A stretch of DNA of 5,262 nucleotides, taken from assembly GCA_007119305.1 (NCBI GenBank), contig SKPY01000470.1, positions 1 through 5,262 of the forward strand, given 5' to 3'. This stretch comes from Nitriliruptorales bacterium (lineage in GTDB: Bacteria; Actinomycetota; Nitriliruptoria; Euzebyales; Egibacteraceae). Each line of letters opens with the position of its first letter. Position 1 is the first letter of the stretch. Of this stretch, positions 1-5,262 are shown piece by piece. The translations under genes were made by a program, and so were the position numbers. The notes under the pieces were generated by a model, which searched no databases, was not told where the DNA came from, and was given only the letters and a program-made list of their open reading frames with translations.

Positions 1-135
1 ATCGCCGGAGCGCAACAGCACGAGGGAGGGCAAGACGGCCTGCGAGCGTGCGAGCAGGGCACCGAAGTCGGTGTCTTCCGAGACGAGGATGCGCTCCTCG
101 TCTGCGGCCAGGGTGAGGATCTGACCGTCCGTGGC
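1..135 (-). pseudogene. DUF5615-type PIN-like protein, N-terminally truncated remnant (continues past left edge)
   Basis: Read on the minus strand in the frame whose codons end at base 1, this segment encodes ATDGQILTLAADEER followed by ILVSEDTDFGALLARS and then a hydrophobic strand PSLVLLRSGD. This order (a helix after A-T/S-D, a strand, the acidic S-E-D-T-D-F-G motif, then a P-S-hydrophobic strand) is what I know of the DUF5615 PIN-like family, small putative nucleases often paired with a DUF433 antitoxin-like partner. A full protein should begin about 35-40 residues earlier with a strand and an L-D-E-N-type acidic motif. Here the upstream frame instead gives LPPWAPQASGLWPSR, which does not resemble the family, and no ATG, GTG or TTG lies in frame nearby; the other two minus frames do not supply the missing part either. 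The C-terminus and any partner gene lie outside the window. Family assignment is fairly sure. Calling it a dead remnant is inference, since part of the gene is unseen. Confidence 0.65.
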
Positions 136-161
136 GCGTGACGGCCAGAGGCCGCTAGCTT

Positions 162-3100
162 GTGGAGCCCATGGGGGCAGGCGAGCTGCGACCGGGCCGG
201 TACGACGCGGTCGTTGACCGGCGCCTGCAGGCGCTGCTTGCAGGTCTCGCCGACCGGGCCCATCTCGGCGACCTGGACCCCGCCGAGCAGCCGCAGCGGC
301 TCGCGGCCCACGTCGCCGCGGTGCTCGCCCGGGCCCTCGGCGAGGTCGACGACGAGGAGCGGCTCGCGCTCGCCAACGCGCTGGTCGCCCGCCTCGGCGA
401 GGCGGCTGCCGAGGTGCCCGCCCCGCCGCGGCTGCTCGAGGCGGTGACCGCCGCGCCCGGCGCGCCGCCACCCGAGGCCCCGGACATCCCGCTGTCCGCC
501 CACGACCTGCTCGTCAACGCCCGCGGCGAGCCGCACCTCGCCGCGGAGCTCAAGAAGGAGCTCGCCTCCGCCGACCGGGTCGACCTCATCGTCGCGTTCG
601 TGCGCTGGTACGGCGTGCGGCTGATCGTCGACGAGCTCGAGGCGGCGCTCGCCCGCGGCGTGCCGGTGCGGCTGCTCACGACCACCTACACCGGCGCCAC
701 CGAACGGCGCGCGCTCGACGAGCTCGCCCGGCGCGGCGTGGAGATCCGCGTCTCCTACGACACCGCGGTCACGCGCCTGCACGCCAAGTCGTGGCTCTTC
801 CACCGCGACTCTGGCTTCGGCAGCGCCTACGTCGGCTCGTCCAACCTCACCCGCACGGCGCTGCTGGACGGGCGGGAGTGGAACGTGCGGCTGGCGCAGG
901 CCGGCTCCGACGTGCTGTTCGACAAGGTCGCCACCGCGTTCGAGGCGCAGTGGGAGTCGGGCGACTACGAGCCCTACGACCCCGAGCGGTTCGCGGCGGC
1001 CGTCGCGGCGGCCGCGGCGCGCGACGAGGAGGCGGTGCTGTCGGGCCTCGAGCTGCGCCCGTGGCCCTATCAGGCCGAGATCCTCGACGCGCTCACCGTC
1101 GAGCGCGAGGTGTACGGCTCGCCACGCAACCTCGTCGTCGCGCCGACCGGCACCGGCAAGACCGTCGTCGCCGCGCTCGACTACCAGCGGCTGCGGGCCG
1201 CCCACGGCGACCTGCGCCTGCTGTTCGTCGCGCACCGCGAGCAGATCCTGCGCCAGTCGCGGCGGACGTTTCGGGAGGCGCTCGGCGACGGGTCGTTCGG
1301 CGAGCTGCTCGTCGGCGGCCACCGCCCGGAGGCCAGCCGGCACGTGTTCGCCTCGATCCAGACGCTGTCGCAGCCGGCCGCCCGCGCGCTGATCGGAGAC
1401 ACGTTCGACATGGTGATCGTCGACGAGTTCCACCACGCCGAGGCGGCGACCTACCGGCGGCTGCTCGACGGCGTCGAGGCGCGCTGGCTGCTTGCCCTGA
1501 CCGCGACGCCCGAGCGCGCGGACGGCCTCGACATCCGGCGCTGGACCGACGGGCGGACCGCGTTCGACATGCGGCTGTGGCACGCGCTGGACCGCCAGCT
1601 GCTCGCGCCGTTCCAGTACTTCGGGGTCGCCGACGTCGTCGACCTCTCGCAGGTGCGCTGGCAGGCCGGCCACTACGACCTCGCTGACCTCGGCAACGTG
1701 CTGACCGGCAACGAGGCGCGGGACCGGCTCGTGGTCCGGCAGGTGGAGCGCATCGTCACCGACCCGCGGACGATGCGGGCGCTGGGGTTCTGCGCCACCG
1801 TCGAGCACGCCCACGCGATGGCGGCGCTGTTCAACCGGGTCGGCTGGACCGCGGCGGCGATCGATGCCACGACCCCGCAGGCCGAGCGCGAGCGGCACAT
1901 CGCCGCGCTGCGCGCCGGCGCGCTCACGACGGTCTTCTCCCGCGACGTGTTGGGCGAGGGCGTCGACATCCCCGAGGTCGACACGATCCTGCTGCTGCGG
2001 CCCACCGAGTCGGTGACAGTGCACCTGCAGCAGCTCGGCCGTGGCCTGCGGCGGCACACGGGCAAGGACGTCTGCACGGTGCTCGACTTCATCGGCCAGC
2101 ACCGCCGCGAGTACCGGTTCGACCTGCGGCTCCGAGCGCTGACCGGGATCTCGCGCCGCGGGCTCGTCGCGGCGGCCGAGGGGGGCTTTCCGTACCTGCC
2201 GTCGGGCTGCCACGTCGAGCTCGACCGGCAGGCGCGCGAGTGGGTCATCCAGCACCTCAAGGAGGCGGTGCGCGCCAACCGCCGGGCCCTGACCCAGGAG
2301 CTCGTCCTGCTCGCCTCCCAGGCCGAGCGGCGCGCGTCGCCGACGCTCGCGGCGTTCCTCGATGAGGTCGGCGTCGAGCTCGAGGACGTCGCGAAGGCCG
2401 GCGGCTGGGCGACGCTGCGCCGCGCCGCCGACCTCGAGGCGCGCCCGGTCGGTGCGCATGAGACGACCCTGGGCAAGGGCGTGCGGCGGCTGCTCCACCT
2501 CGACGACCTCGACCGGCTGTCGGCGGTCGAGGTCTGGCTGGCCGCGGGACAGCCGCCCGCGCTGCCCACCGAGCGCGACCGCCGGCTGGCGTGGATGGTC
2601 CTGGTCACCCTGTGGGGGCTGCGCTCCGCCCCGGACGACATGGATGCCGCCTGGCGCGGGCTGTTCGACGCCCCGGCGGTCGTCGACGAGCTGCGCGAGA
2701 CCCTGCCGCTGCTGCGTGAGCGCATCGCCCGCCCGTCGCTCCCGCTGCCCGACGCCGACGTCCCGCTGCGGCTGCACGCGACCTACGGCCGCGACGAGAT
2801 CCTCGCCGCGTTCGGGCGCCTCGCCCCGGGTGAGCGCTACAGCCACCAGGCCGGCCCGTGGTGGCACGAGCCAGCGCGGACCGAGGTGCTGTTCATCACG
2901 CTGGCCAAGACCGAGGCCCACTACTCGCCGACGACGCTGTACCGCGACTACGCGATCAGCCGGGAGCTGTTCCACTGGGAGTCGCAGAACACCACCCGCG
3001 TCGACTCGCCGGCGGGCCGGCGCTACCTCGAGCAGCGCACGAACGGCGTGCGCGTCCTGCTTGCGGTGCGGGCGGCCCGCACCGACCCGTGGGGCACCAC

Positions 3101-3233
3101 CCGCCCCTACGTGCTGCTCGGCCCGGCGGACTACGTCTCGCACCGCGGCGAGCGGCCGATCGCGATCACCTGGCGGCTGCGCAACCCGATCCCCGCCGAC
3201 TGCTACGAGACGTTCAAGGTCGCCGCCGCTTGA
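162..3233 (+). CDS. PLD-like nuclease / SF2 helicase / DUF3427 fusion protein
   Basis: This encodes a 1023-residue ATP-dependent DNA-processing enzyme, probably cytoplasmic (no signal peptide or membrane segment). Residues 1-110 form a helical leader. Residues about 112-265 are a phospholipase-D-type domain with LHAKSWLF (H207, K209) and GSSNLT (225-230). There is one HKD-like motif only, and the usual aspartate is replaced by H214, so activity would probably need a dimer if it is a nuclease at all. The helicase core follows: Walker A APTGTGKT (327-334), motif Ia VAHRE (356-360), DEFHH box (421-425), LTATPER (446-452), motif V around GEGVDIP (598-604) and motif VI QQLGRGLRR (623-631), all intact. 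Residues about 765-1020 match DUF3427, with SPTTLYRDYAIS, FHWESQNTT, GPADYVSH and AITWRLR. Length and domain order are normal for this family. The start is uncertain: GTG at 162 has AGAGG ten bases upstream, ATG at 171 has GGAG only three bases away, and an in-frame TAG at 156 rules out anything earlier. The cellular role (defence, repair or restriction) is not known from sequence. Confidence 0.93.
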   Translation: MEPMGAGELRPGRYDAVVDRRLQALLAGLADRAHLGDLDPAEQPQRLAAHVAAVLARALGEVDDEERLALANALVARLGEAAAEVPAPPRLLEAVTAAPGAPPPEAPDIPLSAHDLLVNARGEPHLAAELKKELASADRVDLIVAFVRWYGVRLIVDELEAALARGVPVRLLTTTYTGATERRALDELARRGVEIRVSYDTAVTRLHAKSWLFHRDSGFGSAYVGSSNLTRTALLDGREWNVRLAQAGSDVLFDKVATAFEAQWESGDYEPYDPERFAAAVAAAAARDEEAVLSGLELRPWPYQAEILDALTVEREVYGSPRNLVVAPTGTGKTVVAALDYQRLRAAHGDLRLLFVAHREQILRQSRRTFREALGDGSFGELLVGGHRPEASRHVFASIQTLSQPAARALIGDTFDMVIVDEFHHAEAATYRRLLDGVEARWLLALTATPERADGLDIRRWTDGRTAFDMRLWHALDRQLLAPFQYFGVADVVDLSQVRWQAGHYDLADLGNVLTGNEARDRLVVRQVERIVTDPRTMRALGFCATVEHAHAMAALFNRVGWTAAAIDATTPQAERERHIAALRAGALTTVFSRDVLGEGVDIPEVDTILLLRPTESVTVHLQQLGRGLRRHTGKDVCTVLDFIGQHRREYRFDLRLRALTGISRRGLVAAAEGGFPYLPSGCHVELDRQAREWVIQHLKEAVRANRRALTQELVLLASQAERRASPTLAAFLDEVGVELEDVAKAGGWATLRRAADLEARPVGAHETTLGKGVRRLLHLDDLDRLSAVEVWLAAGQPPALPTERDRRLAWMVLVTLWGLRSAPDDMDAAWRGLFDAPAVVDELRETLPLLRERIARPSLPLPDADVPLRLHATYGRDEILAAFGRLAPGERYSHQAGPWWHEPARTEVLFITLAKTEAHYSPTTLYRDYAISRELFHWESQNTTRVDSPAGRRYLEQRTNGVRVLLAVRAARTDPWGTTRPYVLLGPADYVSHRGERPIAITWRLRNPIPADCYETFKVAAA

Positions 3234-3234
3234 C

Positions 3235-3282
3235 GCGCCGACCTCGGTCATGCACCGCCCGGCGTGTCGGAGGTCCCGGCGC
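3235..3282 (+). terminator. Stem-loop directly after the helicase gene, possible terminator
   Basis: The arms GCGCCGACCTC (3235-3245) and GAGGTCCCGGCGC (3270-3282) pair over 11 base pairs, with two unpaired C residues (3275-3276) in the right arm and a 24-base loop. It starts one base after the TGA at 3231-3233. There is no run of T after it, which is common for hairpin terminators proposed in high-GC actinobacteria, so function is inferred from position and strength only. Confidence 0.45.
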
Positions 3283-3419
3283 ACAGCACGGGGCCATGAC
3301 TCGACGAAACCGTGGCGGCGCAGGGCGCTTCCAACCGTGTCCGGCCACGGGCGGGGCGGGGGCACAGCGGTCGACAGGCTCGACTTGTCCCGCACCGGCG
3401 TGCTCGCGCAGGAGCAGGC

Positions 3420-3449
3420 CTGGTCGGCACGGGCCGGCCCGCGTAGCCT
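3420..3449 (+). promoter_or_regulatory. Possible promoter for the small gene and DUF6880-like gene
   Basis: TAGCCT at 3444-3449 fits the TANNNT minus-10 pattern of actinobacterial housekeeping promoters. CTGGTC at 3420-3425, 18 bases upstream, is only a weak match to TTGACA. Transcription would begin near 3456, about 55 bases before the GAGGGGG ribosome-binding-like stretch. The 12-base palindrome at 3430-3441 would lie in the spacer and could be an operator. All of this is pattern matching with low certainty. Confidence 0.25.
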
Positions 3450-3480
3450 TGGCGCCAGCACGGTCGAGCCGTGCCCGACC
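3422..3480 (+). promoter_or_regulatory. Two competing hairpins sharing one right arm
   Basis: The arm CCGTGCCCGACC (3469-3480) can pair with GGTCGGCACGG (3422-3432) over 11 base pairs with one bulged C, or its first half can pair with GCACGG (3458-3463) to give a tight 6-base-pair hairpin with loop TCGAG. The two structures exclude each other. RNA starting near 3456 could form only the short hairpin, while read-through RNA from upstream could form the long one. This arrangement resembles an attenuator, but there is no direct evidence that it acts as one. Confidence 0.35.
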
Positions 3481-3503
3481 GGGGCCACGAGCGTGCACGG
3501 ACC

Positions 3504-3513
3504 GAGGGGGATG
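3504..3513 (+). promoter_or_regulatory. Purine-rich ribosome-binding-like stretch with an out-of-frame ATG
   Basis: GAGGGGG at 3504-3510 is followed at once by ATG (3511-3513). Reading from this ATG gives MGDRFRGQVADC, which is out of frame with the small gene. The spacing is tight for the ATG at 3511 and would be near ideal (seven bases) for the in-frame ATC at 3518, a very rare type of start. The site decides between a frameshifted gene, a non-standard start and the later ATG at 3551. Confidence 0.4.
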
Positions 3514-3550
3514 GGCGATCGGTTTCGAGGGCAGGTGGCGGATTGTCGAG

Positions 3551-3871
3551 ATGGAGGCGTGGGACGTCGCGGACGACGAGCTGCTCGGCCCCGCCTTCAT
3601 CGAGTTCGGTGCGAGCGACGACGGCCGCTTCCGGTTCGTCGTCGTGGAGGGCTGGATGGACTGCCGCTACGGGCAGCGTGACGGGCGCCCGTGTGCGGAG
3701 TTCAGCTGGGAGGGCCACGACGAGGAGGACCCGGCCAGCGGCCGTGGCTGGGCGGCGCTGGAGCCAGACGGCTCGCTGACCGGGCATCTCTACCTCCACC
3801 TCGCCGACGACTCGGGGTTCCGCGCGGTGCGCGCCGAGCCGGAGCCGCCCGCCGCCGGTGACGGCCGGTGA
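3551..3871 (+). CDS. Small acidic protein of an uncharacterised family (106 residues from this ATG)
   Basis: I recognise the sequence pattern but know of no assigned function. The protein reads MEAWDVADDELLGPAFIEFG, then a strand-rich core with F-V-V-V-E-G-W-M-D-C-R-Y-G (residues 29-41), EFSWEGHDEEDP, GRGWAALEPDG and LYLHLADDSGF, ending in a short proline/alanine tail. It is strongly acidic, appears to be mostly beta strands, and has no signal peptide or membrane segment. The ATG at 3551 is the first ordinary start in this frame after the intergenic region, but the frame upstream of it (from 3527) encodes EGRWRIVE, which from memory belongs to the conserved N-terminus of such proteins. Those residues would join to the ATG at 3511 (just after GAGGGGG) only if one base were missing, for example one T of the TTT at 3522-3524. 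The stop overlaps the start of the next gene by four bases, suggesting joint expression. The reading frame is fairly sure; the true start is not. Confidence 0.75.
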   Translation: MEAWDVADDELLGPAFIEFGASDDGRFRFVVVEGWMDCRYGQRDGRPCAEFSWEGHDEEDPASGRGWAALEPDGSLTGHLYLHLADDSGFRAVRAEPEPPAAGDGR

Positions 3872-5205
3872 GCCGGAAGGCTCGGCGCAGGCCCGACCCC
3901 CTCGAGCGGGAGATCGAGGCGGCCCTCGCACCCGACCACTTCGTGTCCGACCGCGGGTGCTTCGACTTCTGCAGCGACCTCGCGGAGGTCGAGCGCGACG
4001 TGGCAGCGCTCGTCGACACCGCGCCCGCCCGGGCGGTCGAGCTGTACGAGACGTTCCTCGCCGGCTGCTACGAGAAGGCCGAAGAGGTCGACGACTCGAG
4101 CGGCAGCTTCGGCATGCTCGTCGACGAGCTTTTCTGCGGGTGGATCCGCGCCCGCCAGGCCGCCGGCGCGGACCCTGAGGAGACCGCGGCCAGGCTGCTC
4201 GCGTGGATGGACGACGACCCCTACGGGTTCTGCTACCGGCTGGAGCAGGACGCCGTCGCCGTGCTCGACAAGGCGGGGCGGGCGGCGTTCACCGAGCAGG
4301 TGCGGGCACGGTTCGAGCAGGCCAGCCAGGAGGCCCCGGCGTCCGGCGCTGACAGCTCGCACGCGCAGGCCGCCCGGCGGCGCTGGGCCGAGGCGTTGCG
4401 CACGCTGTATGCGGCGCGCCGCAACGTCGGCGCCTACGTCCGCCTGGCCGAGGAGACCGGGGTCACCGCCGCCGACTGCCTCGCGGTGGCGAAGATGCTG
4501 TCCGCGCGCCGCAAGCCCGAGGAGGCGCTTGCGTGGGTGGAGCGCGGGCTCGCGCTCGACGCCGAGACCCGCCACGGCACGGCGGCCAGCCGCGACCTCC
4601 CCAAGCAGCGGGTGCGGCTGCTCAAGAAGCTGGGGCGCGAGGACGAGGCCGTCGAGGCGGTGTGGGCCGCCTTCCGTGAGCACCCGGGCCGCACCACCTA
4701 CGACGACCTCCTCAAGGCCGTGCCCGAGCCGGAGCGCCCCATCTGGCACGAGCGGGCCCTGGACGCCGCGAGGGGCGCCGACCTCGGCGCGCACATCGCG
4801 CTGCTGGTCCACGTCAAGGACACCGAGCGCCTCGCCGGGCTTGTGCGTGACAGCAGCGACGCGGCGCTCGAGGGCGTCAGCAGCCACACGTCCGAGCAGG
4901 CCGCCACACGGCTGGAGCCGCGCCACCCCGAGGCGGCGGCGCGGCTGTGGCGCGCCCAGGCCCTGATCATCCTCAACGCGAAGAACCCCAAGGCCTACCC
5001 CGGCGCGCTGCGCAGCCTCGAGCGGGCGCAGCGCTGCTACGAGCAGGCCGGGCGCGCCGGCGACTGGCAGCAGCTGGTCGACGCGGTGCGTGCCGCCCAC
5101 CACCGCAAGACAAGCTTCATGCCGAGCTTCGAGCAGCTCGTCAGCGGCGTGGGTCCGAGCGAGGAGCCCTCGTTCCTCGACCGGGCACGAGCACGCTGGA
5201 GCTGA
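3868..5205 (+). CDS. DUF6880-like alpha-helical repeat protein
   Basis: This 445-residue protein of unknown function resembles, from memory, the DUF6880 family. It starts with GTG at 3868, overlapping the previous stop as GTGA, so translational coupling is likely. Residues 1-10 are basic (MSRKARRRPD). Residues about 40-150 form a helical region with the family-like stretches LYETFLAGCYEKAEEVDDSS, ELFCGWIRARQAAG and WMDDDPYGFCYRLE. After a linker rich in A, S and G (about 152-166) comes a TPR-like run of helix pairs (about 170-410) including VGAYVRLAEETGVTAADCLA and RRKPEEALAWVERGLALD. The C-terminus HHRKTSFMPSFEQL (411-424) and SFLDRARARW resemble tails I associate with SWIM zinc-finger-type proteins, but there is no SWIM motif (CxCx(n)CxH) here. 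No catalytic motif, signal peptide or membrane segment is visible, so a scaffold or protein-binding role is the natural inference. The reading frame is intact. Confidence 0.88.
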   Translation: MSRKARRRPDPLEREIEAALAPDHFVSDRGCFDFCSDLAEVERDVAALVDTAPARAVELYETFLAGCYEKAEEVDDSSGSFGMLVDELFCGWIRARQAAGADPEETAARLLAWMDDDPYGFCYRLEQDAVAVLDKAGRAAFTEQVRARFEQASQEAPASGADSSHAQAARRRWAEALRTLYAARRNVGAYVRLAEETGVTAADCLAVAKMLSARRKPEEALAWVERGLALDAETRHGTAASRDLPKQRVRLLKKLGREDEAVEAVWAAFREHPGRTTYDDLLKAVPEPERPIWHERALDAARGADLGAHIALLVHVKDTERLAGLVRDSSDAALEGVSSHTSEQAATRLEPRHPEAAARLWRAQALIILNAKNPKAYPGALRSLERAQRCYEQAGRAGDWQQLVDAVRAAHHRKTSFMPSFEQLVSGVGPSEEPSFLDRARARWS

Positions 5206-5223
5206 GCGCGCCACCCCAGCGCC

Positions 5224-5255
5224 GCAGGCGTGCGAGGTCGTTGGTTCGCGCCTGC
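5224..5255 (+). terminator. Stem-loop after the DUF6880-like gene, possible terminator
   Basis: GCAGGCGTG (5224-5232) pairs with CGCGCCTGC (5247-5255) over nine base pairs including one T-G wobble, with a 14-base loop. It begins 18 bases after the TGA at 5203-5205. No T-run follows within the few bases left in the window. Position supports a terminator; nothing else does. Confidence 0.4.
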
Positions 5256-5262
5256 CCGCATG

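Larger units (their letters stand above)
3234..3510. other. 277-base intergenic region, rich in inverted repeats
   Basis: No reading frame here resembles a known protein; the open frames that cross it are GC-driven. Besides the terminal hairpin after the helicase it holds several short inverted repeats: CCGTG/CACGG (3335-3339 with 3346-3350), GTCGA/TCGAC (3370-3374 with 3380-3384), a 12-base palindrome CGGGCCGGCCCG (3430-3441), an 8-base palindrome TGGCGCCA (3450-3457) and the hairpins at 3422-3480 described separately. The hexamer GCACGG occurs four times, at 3286, 3427, 3458 and 3495. The region probably contains the promoter and leader of the downstream two-gene unit. Confidence 0.6.

Noticed and set aside
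1673..2725. A 350-codon minus-strand open frame within the helicase gene
   Set aside because: The product is a serine/arginine-rich sequence typical of a GC-driven shadow frame; the plus strand carries conserved helicase motifs throughout.
2362..3681. A long plus-strand frame running from inside the helicase through the intergenic region into the small gene
   Set aside because: The product is arginine, serine and proline rich with no domain, and it spans two clearly coding regions in the wrong frame.
3248..3931. A minus-strand open frame covering the intergenic region and the small gene
   Set aside because: It has no recognisable domain, and its right half is antisense to the well-supported small gene.
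3790..5214. A 474-codon open frame on the minus strand opposite the DUF6880-like gene
   Set aside because: It mirrors the plus-strand gene in a high-GC sequence, its product is low-complexity (A, G, L, R, V rich) with no recognisable domain, and the plus-strand protein is clearly family-like.
5231..5262. AGGTCGTTGGTTCG resembling the variable loop and T-arm of a tRNA
   Set aside because: The bases after the loop do not pair to form a T-stem (GTTGG against CTGCC), and no acceptor or anticodon arm is present upstream, which is coding sequence.
1..5262. CRISPR array, insertion sequence ends, rRNA
   Set aside because: No regularly spaced direct repeats, no transposase-like protein with flanking terminal inverted repeats, and no rRNA-like conserved stretches were seen.

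Overview
This is a very GC-rich window (by eye well over 70% G+C, with codons ending almost always in G or C). It fits a high-GC bacterium, most likely an actinobacterium, but nothing in it fixes the genus. Three protein-coding genes read rightwards and fill nearly everything from about position 162 to 5205. A broken gene lies on the opposite strand at the left edge.

Layout. Positions 1-135 (minus strand) hold the C-terminal part of a DUF5615-type PIN-like protein. Its N-terminal third is missing, and the frame runs into unrelated sequence with no usable start. Immediately beside it, a large gene (162-3233) encodes a three-part helicase: an N-terminal phospholipase-D-type nuclease domain, a complete superfamily 2 helicase core, and a C-terminal DUF3427 domain. 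A GC-rich stem-loop directly after its stop codon may end transcription. The next 277 bases (3234-3510) hold no recognisable gene but are dense in inverted repeats, with a possible promoter near 3420-3449. Next come a small acidic protein of an uncharacterised family (ATG at 3551, stop at 3871) and a 445-residue DUF6880-like alpha-helical repeat protein (3868-5205). These two overlap by four bases (GTGA) and are probably translationally coupled. A second stem-loop follows the last gene.

How they may work together. The helicase looks like a free-standing DNA-processing enzyme; proteins combining nuclease and helicase parts often take part in defence or repair, but its role is inferred from its domains only. 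Its position against a decapitated toxin-like gene suggests that it, or the segment carrying it, arrived by rearrangement. The small protein and the DUF6880-like protein appear to form a separate two-gene unit of unknown function.

The best leads are the broken reading frame at the start of the small gene (conserved-looking residues are encoded upstream of the first usable ATG but are not joined to a start codon), the competing hairpin arms just before it, and the truncated PIN-like gene abutting the helicase.
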